Shown here one piece after another: positions 13,120-24,700 of a DNA stretch of 64,000 bases. The notes below the pieces were generated by a model. That model saw nothing but the letters and a program-made list of their open reading frames with translations. It was not told where the DNA came from and ran no database searches. The stretch covers positions 210,664-274,663 of the forward strand of contig ARYC01000075.1 in assembly GCA_000711775.1 (NCBI GenBank), read 5' to 3'. The position numbers and the translations under genes are program-made. Position 1 is the first letter of the stretch; the number at the start of each line of letters is the position of its first letter. The stretch is from Oxytricha trifallax (lineage: Eukaryota > Ciliophora > Spirotrichea > Sporadotrichida > Oxytrichidae).

Positions 13120-13593
13120 TCAATATGTGTTTTCCCACTCAAAACCATTTAGTACTGATGCTACTGCTACAATAGAGTATGGAATGTTCCCAGTATCAGT
13201 GGGTTTTATAAGAATTTCAATCATTCCTCTTATATCTGAAAATCAGGAGGCTCATGCTTGGGGATTTAAACCATTGCACATGTGTGTCATTAAAGCCTGA
13301 TAATTGTCTAAAAGCATGTAATTAGCGTTCTGAGAAGTTTTTGTATTTATAGCTGTATAATCGAGAATATCTTACATTTATTTATTCTGCTACATCACGA
13401 TTGAATGATGATTTATTTAGCATATAATGTTAAATTGGTGAATTAATTTATTATAATCATTAACCACAAATGAAAGTAAATTGATATTATCTGTATGGAC
13501 TGGACTTTTCTTATGAGCTCTGGATATTAGTGAGAGCTGATGGCGTAGTTTATGAGCTTCTTAGAGTTTTTAGTAACTTAATTGTTATGACAT
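13120..13593 (-). CDS. Hypothetical protein (157 aa) with two internal TGA
   Basis: ATG at 13593-13591, with TGA at 13122-13120. The frame is unshifted over 157 codons. It begins Gln-rich with TAA read as Gln; the middle (LLDNYQALMTHMCNGLNPQA) is free of all stop triplets for about 40 codons. Two TGA follow at codons 114 and 117 (13254 and 13245), giving an A-x-A-S-x-F pattern in which Trp fits both sites. The last 40 codons are again free of stops (SDIRGMIEILIKPTDTGNIP and onward). Composition is that of a soluble protein. I recognise no family. With two TGA three codons apart and no frameshift, reading TGA as Trp is simpler here than decay, but neither is proven. The opposite strand also has a TGA-free frame, which looks less protein-like. 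Confidence 0.55.
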
Positions 13594-15038
13594 GGATTTT
13601 TAGTCATTTTTTACTAAGTAGAGTAATTATTATATACTATTGATAAAATAGAAAACAATCGTAAAAATGAAATGCGTAAATTTAGATTAGCTGTCTTTAA
13701 ATAATAAATAGCTAAATCAAATTTTATTTAAGTGTATAAATGAAATAAATATAAGGCATGTTGCAGAGTATATATATTAGAATCACTCTAATTAGACATG
13801 ACATAATTTTATTTTTCTATTTTCCTAAATTATTCACAGACGAAAGCAGAGTTGTTATGACGTTTAAAATTATTACAGGTTATAGGTATATTCTAAGCAT
13901 TAGACTTAATTTATTTTATTCATATTCGATAGAGTGAGTAGCGGAAGTAAAGTTTTAATAATCTAAATTTGATAGTAAATATTAGAAATTTATTAAATAA
14001 AAGTATAAGAATTTGATATTAGTAGATTAAATTTTAATAAATCACAAATTAGTAGTTACTTATGATTATATTTTCTTATAAAATGATAACTATATCATTG
14101 AAGTTTCAATTAAGTATTGTTCTTTCTCAAACCATCTTAATTTTAATTATAATTTTGCTGTATAAATTTCATTAAATATTTAATTAAAAAAATTCTTAAA
14201 TTTAAAATAAATATGACTAATATCAACTTCAACTTGAGTAATGTAATTTAAAATATTTATATTTCTAAATGCAAAATATAAGTTGTATTGTTATAAATAC
14301 ATTATAATTAAGCTTGACTTTATAATTTGATGTAATAAAGTGCATAAAAGGTTTTAAAATACGAATTAGTACTTTAAAAAAACACTTTTAATTTTTTATT
14401 AATTTAAGAATCTTAAATCTTTTTAGTGTTGTATTAATTCTATATACAAATATCAATAAATGTAATTGACGTTATCAGATTCGTGAGTTTGAAACATATT
14501 TATTATTATCTAATGTGGTTCATACATTCAAGTTCCTAGATATGATTTTACTATGGCTTTTGGATTTTTAAAAAAAACTACTTAGAATATAGATTAAATC
14601 TATATAGAATAGCTCTTAAACTAATTGATTCATAACTCATAAGAATCATTGAACACATTAGTTTCTAGAAATATTAATTCTGCTAAAATACTTAAATCAT
14701 TATAATCAAAGATTATATATAAAGTTTTGCTTAAATAAATTTAGGCATAAATGTTAATTTTAAATCTTTTCAAAAATTTTAAAAGTTGGTAATATATTCA
14801 AGGAAATTATTATAACTTTTCAATTAATTTCATCAACGATATAAACAATATTTGATTAAGAAAATATCTAAATTACTTAAATTTAAAAATTAAAAATTTG
14901 TATATTTAGAGTTAAAAATGAAAAAATTAAATATTATTTTTTCTATGAAATAACAATAAGTCCAAAAATATCAACTCCACTTTACTAAATTGACTCGTAT
15001 GATAGAAACTCCCCACCAAACTGATAATTAATAATTTT
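13594..15038. other. A+T-rich non-coding stretch
   Basis: No sustained coding signal or repeat noticed. Confidence 0.55.
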
Positions 15039-15445
15039 ATGAAGTACATAGTTCTCTTATCCATTAATTTAATATTAGGAGTTATATTCACAATAGTTGC
15101 TGCAGCCTAAAATCTTTGTCAGCTAAAGCAATTAAACTATAACCTCCTAGTTATTGGTCTACTTAGGCTTATGAAGCTAAACTCAAATAGTACATATTAA
15201 AAGAATTAGAACACTGTTTCATCTGCATTTTAAGTGATAAAGTTCTTCAAAAAACATGGTTCGGGATTCATATATACTACCTCAAAATAGTTTAAATGAT
15301 ATTTTTTACTGAAGTTTTGTCATTTAACCTCGAAGAGAGAATATCTTTAAGAATTCTTGAATGGTTGGTTGAAGCAAAAGTCAAATTGTATCTGCTGTAA
15401 CTCTTGTATTTAATTTATATTAAATCATAAAAAATTAAAATTTGA
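15039..15445 (+). pseudogene. Signal-peptide protein gene with one frameshift
   Basis: ATG 15039 starts a textbook signal peptide (MKYIVLLSINLILGVIFTIV then AAA). Just after it, around 15108-15112 at a TAAAAT run, the protein-like reading moves by one base (equivalent to a single-base deletion) into a frame that is free of TGA to 15443. That second frame begins about SAKAIKLQPPSYW and continues with amphipathic, Lys/Leu/Ile-rich sequence, TAA and TAG serving as Gln. The original frame also continues but is poorer. The family is unknown. The shift lies next to an A run, so an assembly indel is possible. Confidence 0.5.
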
Positions 15446-17677
15446 TAATCATATACAATTTATAATAGGCTATATATATTTTGATTATTTTAGTGATCTA
15501 ACACATAGTATCAAGAAATAAAGATTCTATTGTAAAGAATCAATATTCATTTTAATATAATATTCATATCTTGCTTTGAAATTGATAAAACTTAATTATA
15601 ATCTTTAACTATTTTTATGATAGTTAAATGGCTCAAGATTTTAACAATTAGCTTCATCATTATTGTGATTGTCATCTATATTCATTAAATTTCACCACTG
15701 CTTACAATATAATAACTAATAAATAGCTTGAAAGAGGGATCAATAAAATCTAAGAATAAAGTTATAAAAGATATCAAAATTTTTAAATTGGAAATGTCCA
15801 AAACGAATACATAAAGCATCAATTTTTTTCCTTAGCAACTTGTGATAATAAAGAAGTTTATTTTACCTTTCTTATCATTTAAAAATATTTGTAAAGTGAC
15901 TTAATGTATTTTTAATTTCTCAATTTACAAAAACAAACAAAAACAATAAGTATCTCTAGCATGTATTTTCATAGTAAAATAATAAAAAAATTATATTTCT
16001 TCACTATTTTTCATTCTTAAAAAAAATAATTGTTATTATAAATGATTTGATTGTTGAAATAATAATATATTACATTATCCTAAAATAATTTAGGGTGTGT
16101 ATTCTAAATGATTTTAACTATATAACATTTAGAATTAATAATATAATTTATAAAGATAAATGTCATATTATTATAGAGAAGTTGCTATTGAACAAATACA
16201 TAATTGAATAGCTCTCAGAATAAAAAATATAAGAAAATTCATTTAATTTTTAATAATAAAAAATATTCAGAAATTTTATTAATTTTGGATTCATTATTTA
16301 TATATATCTTGTTTAAGTTTGACTTGCTTTTTACTATAGAAAAAATATATTTATTTAAATTTAACCTTAATAAAAGCAATAATATGTTCTGATTTAAATT
16401 AGATAATGTTGCAAAATTCATTTTACTTCGAGTTAGCATATGCTAATTTTAAACCATCATATTTTTAATTCTTTTTTGTTTCTTTTTTATTTTAAGAATA
16501 TTGTAATCAACTATATTTTAAATATCTCTTAAAATCTTTATCCTATTAATTAGTGGATTTAATATGAATGAGGATTAAATAAAATTTACATTCAAATTTT
16601 TTGCTATAAAAATTAATAATTTTAAACAATAAAACAAATTTTAAGTTTTTAAGGTTTTAGATAATAAATATTTACTCAAATTACCTAATAAAATATTTTC
16701 TAAGAACTTTATCTTATAATTTATAAATTTTTAATAAATTAAACAAATTATACAAACAAATATATAAAAATAATTGTAAGTTTTTCATTAGTAACCTTTA
16801 CTTATTCATAAATTTAATACTTTAGAGAAAATTTTAATAATTTCAGCAACCTTTTATTAATTTTATATATGGGCTCAATAATTATTTATTAGGAGTAAAT
16901 AATGAAATTTCTATAATTATTTTATAAAAGATTTAAATTTTTAATATTTCGATTTGGGGTGTGCTATATTATCTGATTATATTTTTTATTATTAAAAAAT
17001 ATACTCACAGTAAATATTCATTATGAGCTAAACATTAATATCTTATAACTCATTAATTGGGGCGATATAAACAATTATTTTGTAAACTTGTAACTTTTAA
17101 ACATTACTTTCAAAGCTTATACCATTTAACAAGGGATTATAATTTAATAGAGGGAAAATACAAATCTTTATTGTTTATATATAAATAGAAATATACATTT
17201 TGAAGATGATAAATTTATAAATATTATTTATATTTAAATTTATGTCAATAATTGTAGATTTACTTTAATATATTTTGATAATTGTAATTAATTTAAAATC
17301 TAAGAGAGATTTGAAGGCTTATAATATATTATATTTTTTTTATTAACATCAGTGATAGTTTTAATAAAAAATTTAAAAAGTAATATGTTAATACAATTTC
17401 ATAGATTATTATATTTAATTCTTATAATTATAAATAATGCCCTTTTTAATATATCGTTTGAAATATTGTAACGGTTAATACAATAATTCACCAAAATCAA
17501 TTCACCACTTAATGATTATATATTAAGCCATTATTTAAAATTTGATAATAGATGTTGAACCAATTTATAATTGATATATAATTTAAAAATATTAAGCAAT
17601 TATGTCCATAGTACTGTACTATACTAAGATACACTACAGCTGATTTATTTTACTTACAAATTAGTCTTGTTTTTTAA
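15446..17677. other. A+T-rich non-coding stretch
   Basis: Small standard-code ORFs exist on both strands around 16204-16439, overlapping each other in low-complexity sequence. I regard them as chance. Confidence 0.55.
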
Positions 17678-17679
17678 TA

Positions 17680-17901
17680 TTACTAAAATATAATTGATTT
17701 GGGAATTTGTAAAAATAAAATATAGAACATAATTATAAATATATATAACTGCCACTAATTACACTTGCTTCTATCACTAATTTGATTTACATTATTTTAA
17801 CCGTAATTTATTTATTTAAATAAATATTTAATTTTAATTGTGCAAGTGTGCAAATATATAAAATATACACCCTACCAATTTGTGCGAATATATAATATAT
17901 T
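17680..17901. repeat. Left terminal inverted repeat
   Basis: Pairs with 18443-18662 in reverse complement. The outer end is TTACTAAAATATAATTG; the inner end lies near the TATATAATATAT run. Confidence 0.85.
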
Positions 17902-17965
17902 TAAAAGTGACATTTATGCATACATTTCATAATCTCATATTTCATTGTCTTCGTTATAGTTATCG

Positions 17966-18397
17966 TCATATTGTTACTGGAGTTTTTCTTCTTGGCCTTC
18001 TCTACCATTGCGACCTTATTTCCCTCCTCTATTTGAATAAGTAATGTAAATTTGCTCTGATATTTGGTTCATTTTCACCTTCACTGTCATTATCTTACTT
18101 ATTAGCTGGCTCACCCATAGGTATGCTTTTAGCACTTATTGCAGGTAAGTTATTTGGATTTATCTTTTATTGAGCTAGCACTTTTGGCAACTGCTTTATA
18201 AGGTAGGAGTCTTTTCTTGCAAATCTATTTTAGAGATATTTGGCAGTTATAGCTTTCATGCTTATTTTATTGCTTCTGATTCTGAGTCCTTGGCACTCGA
18301 TAGCAAATCACTAAAGTTTAATTTACAGGACTGTATCAATAATCTTTACTTCTAGCTCTGGGCCGGAGTTATTATTGCTTGACATTGTGCTTTTCAT
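17966..18397 (-). CDS. Cargo protein of the inverted-repeat element (143 aa), one internal TGA
   Basis: ATG 18397-18395 to TGA 17968-17966. TAA and TAG are Gln. One internal TGA lies at codon 30 (18310). The N-terminal part is Ser/Asn-rich. The middle is basic, with a Pro/Asn segment (KINPNNLPAISAKSIPMGEP), followed by an acidic block (NDSEGENEPN) and a strongly basic, Arg-rich tail (KQRREIRSQWQRRPRRKTP). The basic tail suggests nucleic-acid binding. No DDE, RT or other catalytic motif is visible. Near codon 28 a neighbouring frame (SDLLSSAKDSESEA) also looks coding, so a frameshift there is possible. Its location exactly between the two repeats ties it to the element. Confidence 0.5.
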
Positions 18398-18442
18398 TTT
18401 AAATTATATTATTACTCTTTATATTTTAAATATTTCTAATTA

Positions 18443-18662
18443 TATATTATATATTCGCACAAATTGGTAGGGTGTATATTTTATATATTTGCACACTTGC
18501 ACAATTAAAATTAAATATTTATTTAAATAAATAAATTACGGTTAAAATAATGTAAATCAAATTAGTGATAGAAGCAAGTGTAATTAGTGGCAGTTATATA
18601 TATTTATAATTATGTTCTATATTCTATTTTTACAATTTCCCAAATCAATTATATTTTAGTAA
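18443..18662. repeat. Right terminal inverted repeat
   Basis: Reverse complement of 17680-17901, with a few substitutions and one small indel near the outer end. Confidence 0.85.
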
Positions 18663-18664
18663 TA

Positions 18665-19287
18665 TAATAGACTAGCATATACATTTTTATCAAAATTTTA
18701 CATTAATTTTTGAGGACTTCATTTCAACCATGTAGAAGAATTATTAAAAATGTTTCTAAATTTTTTTGAATAATAAACAGAAAATCTGCTACAAAAAATA
18801 CATATTCTTAAATATTCTTTAAAATATTCAAGAAAATACTTGGAGAAATTATGTTTAAAATCTGTTTTAATTCTCACTTTACCAATTATCGTGTAATTAT
18901 ATAGTTATTTTTATATTATATCAACTAATTTAACCCATATATATTACCTTTCTTATTTTATCTTAATAGATTTAGATATTTTAATAAATGAGACTATTGC
19001 AAATATAGAATTTGAGTCAATTAATATTTAATAATTAATCTTATACTCATGATTTTTAGGGTTTTCTCAAATTAATTTTTTGAGTGACTTCTAATAAGAA
19101 ATTTATCAAAAAAATAAACATATAAGGCAATCATAATTATTCTCATTATAAATCTTTATTAATTGATTTAGGAAAATAAATATAAATTTTATGAATAAAT
19201 AATAAGCAATTAAATTTTGTAAAATTTGTTTTAATACTTATATATATTATTAAATTATAATCTCAGTGAGAGGAACATAAGAGCGAA
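18665..19287. other. A+T-rich spacer
   Basis: No coding signal. Sequence composition changes abruptly to C-rich at about 19262, upstream of the next gene. Confidence 0.55.
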
Positions 19288-20059
19288 ATGCCCAACTTCT
19301 CGACCTACACAAAGAACTTCATTTTCAACCCTCATCAGAGGGTCCAGACTCAAAGACATTGTCGACATCATCATCTCCGAGTCTATGAACAACGATTGGG
19401 GACACCTTACCATTCAAAAAGTCATTTACATTGCCAAAATAGTTGCCTAGATCAACCCATCCCTCATCTTCAAACTCAGAAATGAAGCCAAAATCAGAGC
19501 ACACAATCAGAACAACCACTAAGTTGCAAACTGGCTTGAGCTGCTAGCTCAGTCACTCTACTTAGTCCAATTCAACAACAAATGGATCCCCAAGGCTTAA
19601 CAGCTATCTACTGATTTTGGAAACCTGGATGCCAAATCCCCAGAGTTCATTCCTTAGCCTTCCTCACCCAAAACATCGTTGCTAGTCAATACTAAACTGG
19701 ATCTCCATCCACTTACTAGCGCCCTCTCACAATTTTAAAACATGTACACTCAACAAGAGTTTGATACCCTTAACTAATAGTTCATACAGGAAGAGCAGGA
19801 ATACCTAGCTTCCCAATGTGCCATACTCAAAGCGCCATTAGACAATTCTAGCTCGCTAAACTATGATTCCGAAGCCGACATCTCCTTCTATGAAGGGGGT
19901 GAATAATCCCTGACGTCTTCAAATACGTCACTCAATAATTTACCTACTAAATAGGAACATTTAACAAAAATTTTTAAGGAATCACCCTTTAATAAGATTT
20001 CCTACTAGGAAAAATTTTAATCGGGTTTAATAAGATTCCTAATTAATAATGAGAAATGA
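19288..20059 (+). pseudogene. First of two tandem frames, hypothetical protein (about 255 codons), one shift
   Basis: ATG 19288 starts a short frame (MPNFSTYTKNFIFN) with C-ending codons. From a CCC run at about 19330 the protein-like reading moves +1 and then stays open for 242 codons to TGA 20057. About eleven TAA/TAG codons are read as Gln, and Trp is always TGG. The N-terminal third is helical and hydrophobic/basic (VIYIAKIVAQINPSLIFKLR; NWLELLAQSLYLVQF). The rest is Ser/Pro/Gln/Glu-rich and likely disordered. Codon usage (ATC, TTC, AAC, CTC, GCC) is unlike the surrounding A+T-rich DNA. The stop is only 16 bp before the next ATG, an arrangement expected of a bicistronic mobile or viral-type element rather than two ordinary nuclear genes. 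No family recognised. Confidence 0.6.
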
Positions 20060-20075
20060 ATAATCATTATTAAAT

Positions 20076-20787
20076 ATGAGTTCACAAATTGACACCTCAA
20101 TGAAGGACAAGAACTCAACAGAGCTCAAACCTAAACCTGAATTCTACATCTCAGCCTCATACAAAGCTTGTCACAAACTCTACACAGAGGCAAAAGATGG
20201 AACTAAAATTTCAGCCAAGACATTATTTGAAGCCCTAGAGACCAAAGAATAGATAGTCTCTCTAAGAATTCAATCAGTAACCTAAGGTCTCTCCAACTAA
20301 ATTGCTTACTACCTCGAACAACTTGAGGAAATCTTGGACTAAGGCCCAACACACTATGGCCAACAACCCTGACATCCCTAAGCCTATCAGAATCTTCCTT
20401 AAAACCATTGACAAGCTCAGATCCTATGATCAAGATGTCATAATGTACTGTGACACAGACCAAGACTTTATGCTCAACACAAACACTATTAGATTTAAAA
20501 CACCTTGGAACTTCTCCAAGAATCTCTCCACCGATCTCATCTTCTTCATGAAAGAAAATTTTAAATCCTATATTTCCCTCGGTCTTATTAAATTTTCAGT
20601 CAGAGTCTTATAACCCATTAAATACAAACATATAAACGACGATTCCGTCGCAATTTTAAGACAAGACCAAAGGAGACAAAACCAGTACTAAAATTCAAAC
20701 AAGGGTAGAAAAACAAAAAAAAGACAAATACAACAAAGAAAACCCAAGAGAAACAACAAAAAGAGAAGAAACAACCAAAGGAACTGA
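20076..20787 (+). pseudogene. Second tandem frame, hypothetical protein with basic tail, one shift
   Basis: ATG 20076 opens a frame to TGA 20370 (98 codons; FYISASYKACHKLYTEAKDG, then a helical Gln/Leu-rich part). A +1 frame, open across the same point, contains ATG 20356 and runs 143 codons to TGA 20785. The two read as one protein of about 230 residues joined near 20340-20356, where a purine/C run occurs, or as two overlapping frames linked by frameshifting. The second part has KPIRIFLKTIDKLRSYDQ, TPWNFSKNLSTD, and a strongly Lys/Arg/Gln/Asn-rich tail suited to nucleic-acid binding. Codon usage matches the upstream frame, not the flanks. A gag- or ORF1-like role is possible by layout only; no zinc knuckle or catalytic motif is visible. 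Confidence 0.6.
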
Positions 20788-20837
20788 GTTCCTTCATAAT
20801 TGATATGCTTAGGGGGGCATTGACCCCTCGATGCGAG

Positions 20838-20860
20838 TTAATTATTATTATTATTATTAT
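20838..20860. repeat. (TTA)n microsatellite after the tandem ORFs
   Basis: About seven TTA units, 50 bp after the second ORF's stop. Short tandem repeats at a 3' end are common in non-LTR retroelements, but also arise by chance here. Confidence 0.85.
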
Positions 20861-21306
20861 ACTTATATATTTAATGGAATTTCTGCTTATTTTAACCAAA
20901 ATAAACTCCCTCATTTATCTTATTAATAAATAGATCTTAAATTTATTAAGAATATTATTCTAGATAATATCATTACTATTATTATTTCTCAAAATTTTTA
21001 GTTCATTGAAGTTTTATTTAAAGTGACAAATTACGTTTTAATTATTTTTATGATTATAAATAATATTCTGTTTTGTAGTTTTATATATTGTGAGTTATGG
21101 TTTTATTATTCACAATCATTTTATCTAGGGAAGTTATATTTATTAAATTTTATCCCTTCAAAATTCGCATTTTATAATTAATATTTAATTTTCATTATTA
21201 GCACTCAGTTCAAATTCATCATTCTTAACTTTCAAACTAAAATAATTGATAAATTAAATCATAGAATTCTAAACTTTTTCATACTTATGTTTTAAGTTGA
21301 TGTTTT

Positions 21307-21765
21307 TCATTTCTTTTTATCTCTACTATTAAAAATGAAAATTGAATCTAATTAATTAATTATTATAATTATAATTGACAAATTCAGTTTTGGATCAACT
21401 GTGCAGGCTGTTGATTACCCGACCAATTATGATAGTTAGGATATTTGTATCCCAGGTTTCACTGATATTTGTACCTGGTAAAAAGAAACAGAATATTCGA
21501 GGGTTCTGTTGTGCCTGTACTTGGTAAAAGCACGGAATACACTTCTGGAACTGGCAACTTTATAATGAAATTTAACATTCAATTATATCAAGGAATTTAG
21601 AGTGGTTACATGGATGAAGGGACGAGAATTTAAATGACATTTGAATTTTGTGGTGACTACAACTGATGCTTTCGATAGAAGGTCCGGAGGAAGCGCCTTC
21701 AGAATTTTTATCACTAAAACATAATCTGCTAATAACTCAACCAATAAATAATCGACAAATTCCAT
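21307..21765 (-). CDS. Hypothetical protein (152 aa)
   Basis: ATG 21765-21763 to TGA 21309-21307 with no internal TGA. The first 60 codons contain none of the three stop triplets. Later TAA codons are Gln. The N-terminal part is hydrophobic and helical (VDYLLVELLADYVLVIKILK), followed by PPDLLSKASVVVTT and then a basic, Ser/Tyr-rich middle. It sits in a G+C-richer island with Pro/Cys/Gly codons. The C-terminal 25 residues fall in A+T-rich DNA (poly-Ile), so the true end may be earlier if TAA can also terminate. No family recognised. Confidence 0.5.
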
Positions 21766-24700
21766 TACAAATTTAATATTTTAAAGATCAGTAATTCATT
21801 TACAAGTAAGCCTTAAATAATAATTTAGTTAAAATCTATGAAATAAATATATAAGTTCTATAGTATTATATGGAAATAAAAATTATTTTTTTTTGCAAAC
21901 CAATATGTTCTATTTATAAATTCTAAAGATATTATTCCATTATGATTTAGATAAATTTACTAAATAGTAATTTATATCAAAAGAGTATTAAAGTGATTTT
22001 CTTTTCAGAAAAGTTAAACATTTGCACTTTTTATTTTGTAAATAATTTTATATTTATTTTATTTGTGAATCTAGGAGTTATATTAGAGTTTTAGTATTAT
22101 ATTAATGGTAAAGCAAAATAGAAGTTTTAAGAAATTCTTGAACATATAATCTCATTTAAACCCCTGCCCAAATTAAAGCTCTTGCTGATGAATAAATTCA
22201 ACTAAATTATAAAAATATTTCTTTAGGAAACATTAAAGTATTTTAATGTAATTCAATGATAGAAAAGATTATGAGAACATTTAAAGATAAAAATATTAGC
22301 AAAATTTATTAAAAAGTTATAAAAGAGTAAAATCAATTGTATAAGGTAAATTGATAAATTTTAATTAAAAATGAGTATTATAGCTTTACTTTAAAATCTA
22401 TTTAATATATCAATTTTTTAAAAAGACAGTATATCAAGGGGATCGAACCCCATATCATTAGGAAGCAACACCTTAGTTTTACCATCAGGACTATTGGTTA
22501 ATATTACAGTTCTAATTCTTTTAAATATGTTTTCTTGAATTTTATTTATTCATAATTTATTCAATTCCCTATTTTTTAAGTAATCATCTAAACTATAGAA
22601 GAAAGACTCTTTACTTATTTGAAAATACAAAAGAAAATTAATGAATCATACAGAAGAAAAGCTTTAATAGAAAGTTGAAATTTTAATACTAAGAATAAAC
22701 TACTTCAATAATTTTAGAGGAAATTTTGGTTGTTCATTACCAGAGGAACAATGTGAGATAGAAGAAGAAGGTAACAAATTAAAAATACTGAGATATTCTA
22801 AATAAATAAATGTTAATATTAGAAATAGATTATATTATAATTCACTTCTTTGATTAAACAGTATATATTAAACTAATTACAATTAAATTTGATTTACTTC
22901 TTTTTTATAATTTATATCCACGATTCACTAAATAATTACTCATGGGGTTTTATTTTAAAGTAAACTATCGTTTACATATTATTGATGAATTATTTTTTAT
23001 ATAAAAGGATTACAATAAAGAGTAAAATTGACAAATAAAAAAAAATAATAAAACATGTTGCTATTTTCAAAAAAAATGAAGACAATAATAAAAATTATAA
23101 CTATTTAAATTTTTATATAATTATTAAAGTAAAATTAGGATTAATAAGATAGGATATTAATTGCTCCTAATAAATTAAGCTAAAATTATTTTAAAAATTC
23201 ATAGTATTATAAAAAAATAGAATTTTTCAAACTCATTAATGTTGCTATAATAAGTAGCTAGGTTACGATGTTTATAAATAAATAAATAAAACTTTAGAAA
23301 TTATTTTTTAAGAATTGTAGGGATTAAGTACATCTAAAAATAATCTAAATAAGTAAGGAATTTTAAATGATAAAAAAATTGAAACACTGTATAATATCAT
23401 TAATTAAAGAGATCATTTAAAATTACTATTTATATAAAAATAATTAAAGAGCAGCATGAATAAACAATGCATTTGTGATTACTAAGGACATTAGTTAAGC
23501 TTTTAATGACATAATCTGCTTGTTAAATGAGCTTTCAAAAATACAACGAATATTCATATATCACTCTCTAGTGAAAATTTATAAATAATTTTATGTTGTT
23601 ATATGTTAAGTGGAATTAAAGAAATTAAATTAGAAACAACAAATAAACTATTTCAAGATATTTAAGAGAATTTTACTTTGTTTAAACATAAAATCAAACT
23701 GATTTTTTTTATAAATCTAACCATTATAAAATTTAAGCAATTATAATCTATAAACCAAACAAAAGCAAGTGTCAGTTTATTTTTTTTTATTTTTATAAAC
23801 CATTTAATATAAAAAACATAATTTTTACATAAATTTAATTAATGATTAACACTAAAAGTGATGTGATTCTTTTCTCACCTATTAAAATTAGATATGGTTT
23901 GGATAATTAAATTCTAAGAAATTGTAATTAAAAATTGAGAAGACCTAAATGTCTTCAAGTTTAAATGCTTATCATAACTTTGTTGTTTCAATCTTTTAAA
24001 AATCATTATATATAAGATATAAAATAAAATTAATAACTTAAAGAGAATAATAATTTAAATTTAATAAAAGGTAAATATTTAGAAAGAATTTATATAAATT
24101 CAAATTTAGCATTTAAAACAATCATTTCCACCTAAATTATTTAAATAATTGAAAAAGTAACTATTATTATGAAAAACCAAATTAATATAGATAAAGGAAA
24201 AATTAAAAAAGTAGAATTAAGACTTAACAATTGTTCATAAATTTGCATGGGTTAAAGTTTAAATTGGGTATTTTATGTAAGTTTAAATCTAAATAATCAA
24301 CAATTTTATTACGTTTACTTTATTCTGCAAATCTTGCCAAAGTATTTATTCAGACTAGCTATAACAATAGATTTTTAAATTAAATATTCAAGTCATTAAA
24401 TAAAGTATATAGATTATAAATTATTTAAAAATTACTTTTAAAAGTTACCTTCTACTTAAATTTTGGATACCATTTTATATATATTATTAATATAACATTT
24501 CTCTTCTAAAAAAGGAAAATATTAATGCTTAACTATACATTTTAAGTATTATATTTTTATCATATCTATTATTTTATTTGTTATCCAAAGATTTAATTCA
24601 AGTTTCTTTTCTTATTTTAGTGAATAATAAACCTTTAAATGTTTCTAAATTTATTTTGTCCAAATTTTTATATAATATCATTAATGCCATGTTATTTTTT

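Larger units (their letters stand above)
17680..18662. mobile_element. TA-flanked inverted-repeat element carrying a reading frame
   Basis: Both ends read TTACTAAAATATAATTGATT inward and are flanked by TA (17678-17679 and 18663-18664), as expected for a TA target-site duplication. The arms are about 220 bp and nearly identical, with only scattered substitutions. The middle (about 17902-18442) is G+C-richer and holds a minus-strand reading frame. TA duplication is typical of Tc1/mariner-type transposons and of TA-bounded internal eliminated sequences in ciliates. The cargo frame does not look like a DDE transposase, so the element is probably non-autonomous with captured or passenger coding sequence. 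Confidence 0.8.

Noticed and set aside
16204-16439. Overlapping sense/antisense small ORFs
   Set aside because: Phe/Leu/Ile/Asn/Lys low complexity on both strands, expected from A+T-rich DNA.
19325-19519. Minus-strand standard-code ORF of 64 codons
   Set aside because: Shadow of the plus-strand gene at 19288-20059; no independent composition signal.
20203-20914. Minus-strand ORFs at 20203-20463 and 20618-20914
   Set aside because: Antisense shadows of the second tandem gene. The second is a Phe/Val/Ser run produced by the complement of the Lys/Gln-rich tail.
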